Under the pieces are notes generated by a model, which saw nothing but the letters and a program-made list of their open reading frames with translations, had not been told where the DNA came from and ran no database searches. 64,000 bases of DNA. Source: Lonepinella koalarum (lineage in GTDB: Bacteria > Pseudomonadota > Gammaproteobacteria > Enterobacterales > Pasteurellaceae). A program made the translations under genes and the position numbers. Each line of letters starts with the position of its first letter. The stretch's first letter is position 1. The stretch is from contig NZ_SRHX01000005.1 in assembly GCF_004565475.1 (NCBI RefSeq), positions 124,001 through 188,000 of the forward strand, in the 5' to 3' direction. Below are positions 9,750 through 18,263 of the stretch, in pieces.

Positions 9750-12700
9750 ATGAGAATGAGAAAGAAATTAACCTATCTTTTCTTAGGGTTATTATTCATG
9801 CTGAATACGTCAGTGTTTGCAGCTTTGCCGTCGGCGAAAGACATTCAGTCTCAGTTAGAGATTATGCAGAAAAATAATCAAACGGACGATAATAAGGTAG
9901 ATATTAAAAATTTAGAAGATACTTTGGTGTTGTTAGAGCAACTTGAAAAACAAAAACAAGATAATGAGAATTTAACTCAAGAAATTCAACATTCCGTACA
10001 AGAGCTGAAAAAAAGCCAGCAAAGTATTGCGAACTTAAAAGCTAAGCAGCGCAGCGCAGAGCAAATTCAAAAATCTTTAGCAAATTTATCTATTCAACAG
10101 ATGAAAAACAATGTGGATGAGATTAATCAGAATTTGCAACAAATTCAAATAGATTTAACCGCGCTTAATGGTAGTTTATCAAGTCAAAAAAGTGTGCCAG
10201 AGCGGACACAGGCTACATTAACTGAGAATTCTGCACGCATTCAAGCCATTAATGATGCTTTAGCTTCCGCTAGTACATCCAGCACTATGCGCTCAAAACT
10301 GATGGTAGAATTAGATTATCTGCAGGCTAGTAATACCTATAGACAAATTCAACTGAGTGGAAATGAATCTTTAACCAGTCTTTATAGTAGTCAGTTAGAT
10401 GAAAAAACCTTGCTGCAACAGCAATTGCAAATGGAATTAATTGAATTGCAAACTGCGATTAATACTAAAAACTTAGCCGAAAGCCAGAATCAATTAGAAC
10501 AAGCAACAGCACAAAAAAATAATAATAGTACCGATAATCCGGTGATTGCTCGAGAATTAGAAATCAACACGCGAGTGAGTGAAGAGTTATTAAAACAAAC
10601 CGCGCAACTGAATCGCTTGTCGCAAGATAATTTACGAATTAAAAGTATTTTAGATAATTTACAACAAACTCAACGTAATATTGATGAGCAGATTAGTTCC
10701 TTACAAGGCACATTGGTATTATCTCGCGTGATTAATAAACAACGTCAATCTTTGCCAAAAGATGAAATGATTTCGGGCTTATCCAAACAAATTGCAGATT
10801 TGCGTGTACGTATTTTTGATATTAGCGAATTTCGCGATCGGATGAATAATACCGAAAGTTATATTGATAACTTAACCAAAGAAGAAAAAGTAACCTTTAC
10901 CGATAAAGAACGTTCACGTTTAAAAAGTATTATTGAAGAACGTAATAAAGTTATTTCTGATTTACTTAAACAATTGAATAATCAATTAAATTTATCAATT
11001 AATATTGAATTAAATCAACAACAAGTACAGACCATTAGTGAGACTTTACAAAGTAAATTACAACAGCAAAGTTTCTGGGTGAAAAGTAATGCACAAATTG
11101 ATTTGACCTTTTTCAAAAATTTACCTACGTATCTCAGTTTTCAATTTCGTGATATTGCCAAGCGATTTGATTTTTCTAATTGGCAAGATAATGTGCTTTC
11201 GGCGAGTATTTTAATTACAATTTTATTGGTGTTAACGTTATTGATTTTACGTAAAAAAAGTGCCATTAAGCAAAAAATTACCGGAATTAACAATAAATTA
11301 AAAACTTTTCAAACCGATAATCAATGGCATACACCAACAGCAATTTTTTGGACATTGATCTTGTGCTTGCCAAGTACCTTTGTATTTTTAATTTTATTTA
11401 TTTTAGTCACCTATTTCTGTTTACAAGATCCGACGCAGGCTTGGACCTGGGGCTTAAAAATGGCGGGCTATTGGTTGTATTTTGTGTTTATGTTGGCATT
11501 ATTACGTCCAAATGGTATTGCTCATCGCCATTTTAAAATGCCACAACAAAGTTCGGGGAATTTTCGGCGAATTTTAAAACGCTCCATGTGGGTTGTCGCA
11601 TTATTACTGAATACGTCTATTTTTACCAGTTTAGAAGGAGGCGTAGCTTATGACGTACTAGGTCAAATCATGACAGTTTCAGTATTGATTATTTTGTTAT
11701 TGATGATCGGTCCTAAAATGCGTTTAGCCATCAGTTCTTACCAACAAACTTTAGCGCAACAGCAAGACATGAAAACGTATTTGCTCCAGTTTATACGCAT
11801 GTTTTCATTATTTGCTCCAGTGGCTTTAATTATTTTGATCGGCTTGGGCTATTATTATACATCTCTAGTGCTGATTGATCATTTAATCTCATCTTATATG
11901 GCATTAACCACATGGCTGATGTTACGTGGCTTTATTTATCGGGTGTTAGAAGTATCAGCACGTCGGCTTGCTGCTCGTCGTCTTAAAGAAAAACGTGAGC
12001 AAGCGATTGCTAAACAAGTAGCTAGTGATAATAACAATGACGAAGAAGAATTTACCATTGACGTGCAACAGCAAGATGATGTGTTAGCTGTTAGCCAAGT
12101 TAAGGATCAAGTATTACGTCTGGTGGATTTTATGTTGTGGATTGCTTTATTTGGCTTACTGTATTTTGTATGGTCAGATTTAATTACGGTCGCCTATTAT
12201 CTGAATGGTGTCACATTGTGGCAACAAAGTATTACCACAGATGTTGGCGTAGTTATGGAATCCGTCACATTGCTTAACTTATTAGTGGCATTTGTAGTGT
12301 TATTGGTCACTTATATTATTATCCGTAATTTGAGTGGTTTACTTGAAGTGTTAGTGTTCTCAAATATTAAATTATCCCAAGGGACACCATATACTATTAC
12401 CACTTTATTGACTTATGTTATTATTGCACTTGGGGCAGCGCTTGCCTTTGGTATGCTAGGAATGTCTTGGTCTAAATTACAATGGTTATTTGCGGCGTTA
12501 TCCGTTGGTTTAGGTTTTGGTATGCAAGAAATCTTTGCTAACTTCGTATCAGGTATTATTATTTTATTTGAACGTCCTGTGCGGATTGGTGATGTGATTA
12601 CGATTGGTGAATTTAGTGGCACGGTTTCCAAAATTCGTATTCGTGCTACCACATTAATTGATTTTGACGGTAAAGAGGTCATCGTACCAAATAAAGCCTT

Positions 12701-13082
12701 TGTGACCGAACGTTTAGTCAACTGGGCATTAAGTAATAGCATCACAAGGGTTGTGATCAGTGTGGGCGTGGCTTATGGTTCAGATTTAGAACTGGTTAAA
12801 ACATTATTGTTACAAGCAGCCTCTGAAAGTGAGAAAGTATTAAAAGATCCGGCACCACGAGCGTTCTTCTTGACCTTTGGGGCAAGTACTTTAGATCACG
12901 AATTACGAGTTTATGTGGATCAAATTGGCGATCGTAATCCAACTATTGATTTCTTAAATAATCGTATTAATCAATTATTTAATGAAAATAATATTGAAAT
13001 TGCATTCAATCAACTGGATGTATTTATTAAAAATCAGCAAACGGATGAAGATGTAAAACTTCATACGGAAAAATTAGCATAG
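9750..13082 (+). CDS. mscK: Large mechanosensitive channel, MscK/KefA type
   Basis: 1110 aa. A signal peptide (residues 1-25, cleavage after SVFA) is followed by a Gln/Asn-rich, coiled-coil periplasmic domain to residue ~475 and then about ten membrane segments. From ~850 the MscS core appears, with the pore-lining helix [40 protein letters not shown], and a cytoplasmic beta domain with [14 protein letters not shown]. MscK opens on hypo-osmotic shock and in E. coli is gated with external K+. YjeP/MscM is similar in layout, so MscK versus MscM is not settled. The ATG at 9750 follows GGAGAG. Confidence 0.85.
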   Translation: MRMRKKLTYLFLGLLFMLNTSVFAALPSAKDIQSQLEIMQKNNQTDDNKVDIKNLEDTLVLLEQLEKQKQDNENLTQEIQHSVQELKKSQQSIANLKAKQRSAEQIQKSLANLSIQQMKNNVDEINQNLQQIQIDLTALNGSLSSQKSVPERTQATLTENSARIQAINDALASASTSSTMRSKLMVELDYLQASNTYRQIQLSGNESLTSLYSSQLDEKTLLQQQLQMELIELQTAINTKNLAESQNQLEQATAQKNNNSTDNPVIARELEINTRVSEELLKQTAQLNRLSQDNLRIKSILDNLQQTQRNIDEQISSLQGTLVLSRVINKQRQSLPKDEMISGLSKQIADLRVRIFDISEFRDRMNNTESYIDNLTKEEKVTFTDKERSRLKSIIEERNKVISDLLKQLNNQLNLSINIELNQQQVQTISETLQSKLQQQSFWVKSNAQIDLTFFKNLPTYLSFQFRDIAKRFDFSNWQDNVLSASILITILLVLTLLILRKKSAIKQKITGINNKLKTFQTDNQWHTPTAIFWTLILCLPSTFVFLILFILVTYFCLQDPTQAWTWGLKMAGYWLYFVFMLALLRPNGIAHRHFKMPQQSSGNFRRILKRSMWVVALLLNTSIFTSLEGGVAYDVLGQIMTVSVLIILLLMIGPKMRLAISSYQQTLAQQQDMKTYLLQFIRMFSLFAPVALIILIGLGYYYTSLVLIDHLISSYMALTTWLMLRGFIYRVLEVSARRLAARRLKEKREQAIAKQVASDNNNDEEEFTIDVQQQDDVLAVSQVKDQVLRLVDFMLWIALFGLLYFVWSDLITVAYYLNGVTLWQQSITTDVGVVMESVTLLNLLVAFVVLLVTYIIIRNLSGLLEVLVFSNIKLSQGTPYTITTLLTYVIIALGAALAFGMLGMSWSKLQWLFAALSVGLGFGMQEIFANFVSGIIILFERPVRIGDVITIGEFSGTVSKIRIRATTLIDFDGKEVIVPNKAFVTERLVNWALSNSITRVVISVGVAYGSDLELVKTLLLQAASESEKVLKDPAPRAFFLTFGASTLDHELRVYVDQIGDRNPTIDFLNNRINQLFNENNIEIAFNQLDVFIKNQQTDEDVKLHTEKLA

Positions 13083-13090
13083 GGTGTTTT

Positions 13091-14173
13091 ATGGCAGGAA
13101 ATTCAATCGGACAACTTTTTAAAGTTACCACTTTTGGTGAATCTCATGGTATTGCATTAGGTTGTATTGTGGATGGTGTGCCACCAAATATGGCATTAAC
13201 CGAAGCGGATATTCAACCAGACTTAGATCGTCGTAAGCCCGGTACCTCACGTTACACCACAGCACGTCGTGAAGATGATGAAGTACAGATTTTATCAGGT
13301 GTATTTGAAGGCAAAACTACTGGCACCAGTATTGGCTTAATCATTAAAAATACGGATCAACGTTCGCAAGATTATGGAGAAATTAAACATCAATTCCGAC
13401 CCGGTCATGCTGATTTTACCTATCAACGAAAATACGGTATTCGTGATTATCGTGGCGGCGGACGTTCATCTGCACGTGAAACCGCAATGCGAGTGGCAGC
13501 GGGTGCTATTGCTAAGAAATATTTGCGTGAACAATTTGGTATTGAAGTGCGTGGCTATGTATCACAGATAGGGGATGTTCAAATTGATCCGAAAACTGTT
13601 GCTGATATTAGTAAAATCAACTGGCAACAGATCAATTCAAATCCATTCTTTTGTCCCGATCAAAGTGCGGTGGAAAAATTCGAAGAATTAATTCGTCATT
13701 TGAAAAAAGAAGGCAATTCTATTGGGGCAAAATTGACCGTGGTGGCAGAAAATGTGCCAGTCGGTTTAGGCGAACCTGTATTTGATCGTTTAGATGCAGA
13801 TTTAGCTCATGCTTTGATGAGCATTAATGCGGTGAAAGCGGTGGAAATTGGTGACGGTTTTGCCGTGGTGAATCAAAAAGGCACACAACATCGTGACGAA
13901 ATGATTCCAGCAGGCTTTTTATCTAATCATGCGGGTGGTATTTTAGGGGGGATTAGTAACGGTCAACCGATTATTGCAACAATTGCATTAAAACCAACAT
14001 CAAGTATCACTATCCCGGGACGTACGGTGAATGTGAATAATGAGCCTGTGCAATTAATTACCAAAGGTCGCCATGATCCTTGCGTTGGTATTCGAGCCGT
14101 GCCGATTGCGGAGGCGATGACGGCGATTGTGTTATTGGATCATTTATTACGGTTTAAGGCACAGTGTAAGTAA
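13091..14173 (+). CDS. aroC: Chorismate synthase
   Basis: 360 aa. It makes chorismate from EPSP with reduced FMN, the last shikimate step and the source of aromatic amino acids, folate and menaquinone. Signatures: [18 protein letters not shown] at the N-terminus, [19 protein letters not shown] near residue 50, and [24 protein letters not shown] near residue 125. The C-terminal [23 protein letters not shown] is also typical. It begins 8 bases after mscK. In H. influenzae I recall mepA following directly; here a toxin-antitoxin pair is interposed. Confidence 0.98.
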   Translation: MAGNSIGQLFKVTTFGESHGIALGCIVDGVPPNMALTEADIQPDLDRRKPGTSRYTTARREDDEVQILSGVFEGKTTGTSIGLIIKNTDQRSQDYGEIKHQFRPGHADFTYQRKYGIRDYRGGGRSSARETAMRVAAGAIAKKYLREQFGIEVRGYVSQIGDVQIDPKTVADISKINWQQINSNPFFCPDQSAVEKFEELIRHLKKEGNSIGAKLTVVAENVPVGLGEPVFDRLDADLAHALMSINAVKAVEIGDGFAVVNQKGTQHRDEMIPAGFLSNHAGGILGGISNGQPIIATIALKPTSSITIPGRTVNVNNEPVQLITKGRHDPCVGIRAVPIAEAMTAIVLLDHLLRFKAQCK

Positions 14174-14193
14174 TATAGGAAGACAAGAACGAT

Positions 14194-14637
14194 ATGACTG
14201 AGCTTGAAAAGAAAAAATTAGATCTTTCTGCACTGGAAAAAGCGTTTGAATCTCTTGATAAAACACTTGTTACATTAGAAGATGATGTTTGGTTTGAACA
14301 ACAACAAGAAATTGTGCAAGAAACCTTGATTGCAGGAGCAATTCAAAAATTTGAGTTCGTTTATGAACTGGCAATTAAAATGCTGAAGCGTCAATTAGCT
14401 TTGATTGTAGCGAATGATATTGATGTGAATAGTGCAGATTTTCGTGATGTATTACGAATGGCGGCTCAATTTGGTTTAGTTGATAATCCGAATAAATGGG
14501 TTGAATTCCGTAAAATGCGGAATATTACTTCACATACTTATGATCAGAACAAAGCCCAATTAGTTTACCAGCAAATAGAAGGATTTTTAGATGCTAGCCG
14601 ATATTTATTAGAACAATTACGCCAGCGACAACAATGA
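14194..14637 (+). CDS. hepT: HEPN-domain toxin, HepT (HI0074) family
   Basis: 147 aa, all helical by eye, of the nucleotidyltransferase-substrate-binding (HI0074) family. The HEPN ribonuclease motif R-x4-H-x-Y is intact at Arg109, His114 and Tyr116 (RNITSHTY). In characterised type VII pairs HepT is a ribonuclease-type toxin, and the partner MntA silences it by adding AMP groups to this tyrosine. The partner gene follows after 13 bases. The gene has an AGGA-type ribosome site and sits between aroC and mepA, genes I recall as neighbours in H. influenzae. Function is inferred from motif and pairing. Confidence 0.85.
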   Translation: MTELEKKKLDLSALEKAFESLDKTLVTLEDDVWFEQQQEIVQETLIAGAIQKFEFVYELAIKMLKRQLALIVANDIDVNSADFRDVLRMAAQFGLVDNPNKWVEFRKMRNITSHTYDQNKAQLVYQQIEGFLDASRYLLEQLRQRQQ

Positions 14638-14650
14638 AGAGATATTATGA

Positions 14651-14953
14651 ATGATTGATCTTAGCGAAGAGAATCTTGTTATTGTAAAAGCTATTTTACA
14701 ACAATTTGTCCCCGATTTACCTGTTTGGGTCTTTGGTTCACGGATTAAGGGAACGGCTAAAAAATATTCGGATTTAGATTTAGCCGTGATAACGCAACAG
14801 CCGATGTCTATCCGTTTACAAGCAGACATTGAAGAAGCCTTTAGCGAATCAGATTTGCCGATTTTTGTGGATGTAATTGATTGGGCGAGTTGTAGCGAAG
14901 ATTTTAAACGAATTATTTTACAACAATATGAAGTCCTACAAACAGGGAGTTAG
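14651..14953 (+). CDS. mntA: Minimal nucleotidyltransferase antitoxin, MntA (HI0073) family
   Basis: 100 aa. The nucleotidyltransferase signature GS-x10-D-x-D is exact: Gly29-Ser30, then Asp41-Leu-Asp43 in VFGSRIKGTAKKYSDLDL. A third acidic residue is probably Asp74 (IFVDVID). In HepT/MntA pairs it transfers AMP from ATP to the toxin tyrosine and so acts as antitoxin. The ATG at 14651 follows a GAAGAGA site; an ATG at 14647 is closed by a stop after three codons. The gene order toxin-antitoxin matches the known family. Confidence 0.85.
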   Translation: MIDLSEENLVIVKAILQQFVPDLPVWVFGSRIKGTAKKYSDLDLAVITQQPMSIRLQADIEEAFSESDLPIFVDVIDWASCSEDFKRIILQQYEVLQTGS

Positions 14954-14990
14954 TTTTTACTTGAGATTATTTTTATCGGAAAATGTTAAT

Positions 14991-15851
14991 ATGAAGTTGA
15001 AAAAAACAGGTCTTATTTTAACCGCACTTTTAGGGTTATCTTCGACCGTATTCGCCTCACCCGCTGAATGGCAAAAAGTCAAACGTCCTATTCCGAGTGA
15101 AAATGGACAAGCCCAACCGATTGGTTCTTATGCTAATGGGTGTATTATCGGTGCCAAAGCCTTGCCAGCTAAGGGGGTTGGCTATCAGGTGATACGGATG
15201 AATAAAAACCGTTATTATGGTCACCCTGATATGATTAGCTATTTACAACGTTTAGGACAGCGAGTAAAAAATGCAGGTTTGCCAACCATGTTAGTAGGTG
15301 ATATTGCGATGCCCGGCGGTGGGCGTTTTTTAACGGGGCATGCAAGTCATCAAATGGGCTTGGATGCGGATATTTGGTTGCGTATGGGTGCCATGTCTGA
15401 TCAGGAAGCATTAAATTCAGACGGCAAAGGCTTATTGGTGGTGAATCGTACGACACAGGTGGTGGATGAAAGAGTATGGAATCAAAATCACTTTAATTTA
15501 ATTAAGTTAGCCGCACAAGATAATCAAGTCACCCGTATTTTTGTGAATCCAGCCATTAAAGTAAAACTTTGTCAAACTGAAAAAGGTGATCGAGGTTGGT
15601 TACATAAAATACGCCCTTGGTATGGTCATGACAGCCATTTTCACGTACGTTTAGCTTGTCCACAAGGGGCGTCTTATTGTGAGAATCAGGCTCCCGTACC
15701 CGCTGGTGATGGTTGTGGTGCTGAACTGTATTCATGGTTTGAACCAAAAAAACCATCAACCAGTACAACAAAACCTAAAGTAATACCACCTGAACCATTT
15801 TTATGTCAACAAGTATTAAGTTCGCCAAAACGTAGTGAATGGTTAGAATAA
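14991..15851 (+). CDS. mepA: Penicillin-insensitive murein endopeptidase
   Basis: 286 aa from the ATG at 14991; an ORF start at 14877 inside mntA is rejected because the signal peptide (MKLKKTGLILTALLGLSSTVFA) begins here. It is a periplasmic LAS-type zinc peptidase that cuts D-Ala-meso-DAP cross-links. Zinc and catalytic motifs are GHASHQMGLDADIW near residue 120 and HDSHFHVRL near residue 212. Cysteines typical of the family's disulphides are present. The ribosome site is weak (CGGAAA). The next gene starts 15 bases later. Confidence 0.95.
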   Translation: MKLKKTGLILTALLGLSSTVFASPAEWQKVKRPIPSENGQAQPIGSYANGCIIGAKALPAKGVGYQVIRMNKNRYYGHPDMISYLQRLGQRVKNAGLPTMLVGDIAMPGGGRFLTGHASHQMGLDADIWLRMGAMSDQEALNSDGKGLLVVNRTTQVVDERVWNQNHFNLIKLAAQDNQVTRIFVNPAIKVKLCQTEKGDRGWLHKIRPWYGHDSHFHVRLACPQGASYCENQAPVPAGDGCGAELYSWFEPKKPSTSTTKPKVIPPEPFLCQQVLSSPKRSEWLE

Positions 15852-15866
15852 TTTGGAGAAAGTGCG

Positions 15867-16631
15867 GTGGAAATTAGCTTAGAAATTATCAGTGTATTAT
15901 TTGCCGTGGCGCTTGTCGCTGGTTTTATTGATGCCATTGCGGGCGGTGGCGGGCTAATCACCATTCCCGCATTGCTGATGGCAGGGATTCCCCCTGTGCT
16001 TGCTTTGGGTACGAATAAATTACAGGCTTGTGGTGGTTCATTATCTGCGAGCTTGTATTTTATCCGTCAAAGAGCTGTAAATATCAGAGAGATTTGGTTG
16101 CTAATTTTGATGACCTTTATTGGCGCGGTGATTGGTACAGTGTTAATTCAACAGGTCGATAGCTCATTGATTAAGAAAGCAATTCCTTTTTTAGTGTTGG
16201 CGATTGGCTTATATTTTTTGTTTACGCCAAAATTAGGCGAAGAAGATCGTCATCAACGTTTATCCTTTGCCGGTTTTGCTTTTACCGCTGGATTGTTTAT
16301 CGGTTTTTATGACGGCTTTTTTGGACCGGGGACAGGTTCCCTGTTAGGTTTGGCATTTGTTACTTTATTAGGGTTTAATTTACCTAAAGCCACTGCACAT
16401 GCCAAAGTATTAAACTGTACATCAAATATTGCATCATTGCTTTTCTTTTTAATTGGTGGTCAAATCCTTTGGCTGGTTGGGTTAATCATGATGGGAGGAC
16501 AGTTTATCGGGGCAAATTTAGGCGCAAGAATGGTATTAACTAAAGGTAAAAAACTAATTCGCCCAATGGTGGTTGCCATGTCATTTATTATGACGGCAAA
16601 AATGGTCTATGATCAAGGATGGTTTAATTAA
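15867..16631 (+). CDS. yfcA: TSUP/TauE-SafE family membrane transporter YfcA
   Basis: 254 aa, hydrophobic throughout with about eight membrane segments. The start region has the repeated-family motif IDAIAGGGGLITIPALLMAGIPPVLALGTNKLQA, and the second half has FFGPGTGSLLGLAFV. The family exports sulfur-containing or organic anions; the substrate here is unknown. The start is GTG at 15867, preceded by GGAG (15854-15857). This GTG lies inside an uptake signal at 15860-15868. The stop overlaps the lpxM start by one base (TAATG), so the two are probably coupled. Confidence 0.85.
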   Translation: MEISLEIISVLFAVALVAGFIDAIAGGGGLITIPALLMAGIPPVLALGTNKLQACGGSLSASLYFIRQRAVNIREIWLLILMTFIGAVIGTVLIQQVDSSLIKKAIPFLVLAIGLYFLFTPKLGEEDRHQRLSFAGFAFTAGLFIGFYDGFFGPGTGSLLGLAFVTLLGFNLPKATAHAKVLNCTSNIASLLFFLIGGQILWLVGLIMMGGQFIGANLGARMVLTKGKKLIRPMVVAMSFIMTAKMVYDQGWFN

Positions 16632-17587
16632 TGGAAAATCAAGAAAATATTCGTGTTACGGCAAGGGTTGGCTATGAACCACATTTTTCGTGGAGTTATT
16701 TAAAGCCGAGTTACTGGGGTATTTGGTTTGCTATCTTGCTGTTAATCATTCTTGCTTTTGTACCATTTCGCTGGCGAGATAAATTAGCTGGTAAAATCGG
16801 CTTAATCGCAGGGAAAAAAGCCAAAAAACAACGTCGTAGAGCAAGTATTAATTTGGCACTTTGTTTCCCACAATGGACGATGCAACAGCGTGAAAAAGTG
16901 ATTGATGATATGTTTATTACCTTAGGACAAGTGATGTTAGGTATCGGCGAAATTGCCGTGCGTTCAAAAAAACATTTGCAACAACGTAGTGAATTTTTAG
17001 GCATAGAACATATTCAACAAGCCAAAGCTAAAGGACACAATATTATTTTATTAGTGCCACATAGTTGGTCGATTGATGCTTCAGGGATTATTTTACATAC
17101 TCATGGGATGCCGATGACATCAATGTTTAATCCACATCGAAATTTATTGATCGACTGGCTTTGGACATGGACAAGAGAACGTTTTGGCGGCAAAATGCAT
17201 GCCCGACAAAATGGCATTAAGCCGTTTCTCTCCATGGTGAAAAGAGGTGATATGGGGTATTACTTGCCAGATGAAGATTTTGGTGCGGAAGCCAGTGAAT
17301 TTGTGGATTTTTTTGCCACGTATAAAGCCACTTTACCGGGCTTAAATAAAATGGCAAAATTAGCCAAAGCGGCGGTAATTCCTATGTTTCCACGTTATAA
17401 TGCCAGCCTTGGTAAATATCAAATGGAAATTTTGCCATCACTGACTTTAAGGGATGATCCAGTACAATCCGCGCGTGCCATGAACGAAGTTATAGAATAT
17501 TTTGTGGGTCAAACACCGGAACAATATGCATGGATTTTGCAATTATTTAGAACGCGTAAAGATGGCGAAGATGTTTATGCGGATTAA
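16631..17587 (+). CDS. lpxM: Lipid A late acyltransferase LpxM/MsbB
   Basis: 318 aa. It adds the last secondary acyl chain to Kdo2-lipid A at the inner membrane. An N-terminal membrane anchor (YWGIWFAILLLIILAFVPF) is followed by the catalytic H-x4-D motif in VPHSWSID near residue 143. The LPDEDFGAEASEFVDFF segment near residue 210 is characteristic of MsbB rather than HtrB, whose equivalent is usually D-Q-D. Start by one-base overlap with yfcA. The order yfcA-lpxM matches what I recall for H. influenzae HI0198-HI0199. Confidence 0.9.
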   Translation: MENQENIRVTARVGYEPHFSWSYLKPSYWGIWFAILLLIILAFVPFRWRDKLAGKIGLIAGKKAKKQRRRASINLALCFPQWTMQQREKVIDDMFITLGQVMLGIGEIAVRSKKHLQQRSEFLGIEHIQQAKAKGHNIILLVPHSWSIDASGIILHTHGMPMTSMFNPHRNLLIDWLWTWTRERFGGKMHARQNGIKPFLSMVKRGDMGYYLPDEDFGAEASEFVDFFATYKATLPGLNKMAKLAKAAVIPMFPRYNASLGKYQMEILPSLTLRDDPVQSARAMNEVIEYFVGQTPEQYAWILQLFRTRKDGEDVYAD

Positions 17588-17661
17588 GTAAATATTTTCT
17601 TGTAATGCTTGCAATTTAACACAAATTTCTTTACATTCACCCAGTTAACTTTTATAAAAAA

Positions 17662-17677
17662 GGTCAAGTTTTTGACC
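17662..17677 (+). other. Small hairpin in the apt leader
   Basis: GGTCAA (17662-17667) pairs with TTGACC (17672-17677), and the right arm runs into an uptake signal (17676-17684). It ends 17 bases before the apt start and has no T run on the plus strand. It may be an incidental fold or influence apt translation. Confidence 0.3.
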
Positions 17678-17694
17678 GCACTTTAGGCAGCAAA

Positions 17695-18237
17695 ATGAAC
17701 GAACAATTACAGCTTATTAAATCTTCTATTAAATCTATTCCTAATTATCCTAAAGAAGGGATTATTTTTCGAGATATTACCAGTTTAACCGAAGTACCGG
17801 AAGCTTTCAGTACAACCGTTAATTTAATTGCAGAGCAATTTAAACATGCTGGCATTACTAAAATTATTGGTACCGAATCGCGTGGCTTTATTTTTGGGGC
17901 TCCGGTAGCGATTGCCTTAGGATTGCCTTTTATTTTAGTCCGTAAACCGGGTAAATTACCAAGAGCGGTGATTTCGCAAAATTATCAATTAGAATATGGC
18001 GAAGATACCTTAGAAATCCATTCTGATTCTATTCAAGCGGGTGATAATGTGTTGATTATTGATGATTTATTAGCTACAGGAGGCACCTTAGAAGCCTGTG
18101 TCAAATTAGTGCAACGTTTAGGCGGACAAGTGAAACACGCGGCTTTTGTGATTAGTTTGCCTGAATTAGGCGGTGAGCAACGCTTACGTAAATTAGGGGT
18201 AGAACCCTTTACTTTAGTGGATTTTGCTGGTCATTAA
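17695..18237 (+). CDS. apt: Adenine phosphoribosyltransferase
   Basis: 180 aa. It salvages adenine to AMP using PRPP. The PRPP-binding signature [16 protein letters not shown] lies near residue 120, and the adenine-specific N-terminal pattern [15 protein letters not shown] is present. Length matches bacterial Apt. It lies 26 bases before dnaX; the apt-dnaX order is common in gammaproteobacteria. prs, which makes its PRPP, is in the same window. Confidence 0.97.
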   Translation: MNEQLQLIKSSIKSIPNYPKEGIIFRDITSLTEVPEAFSTTVNLIAEQFKHAGITKIIGTESRGFIFGAPVAIALGLPFILVRKPGKLPRAVISQNYQLEYGEDTLEIHSDSIQAGDNVLIIDDLLATGGTLEACVKLVQRLGGQVKHAAFVISLPELGGEQRLRKLGVEPFTLVDFAGH

Positions 18238-18263
18238 TTTTTCTACTAAATAAAGGATAAGCA

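Noticed and set aside
14877-14990. Longer MepA N-terminus starting inside mntA
   Set aside because: The signal peptide begins at 14991, and the upstream segment is the mntA gene read in another frame.
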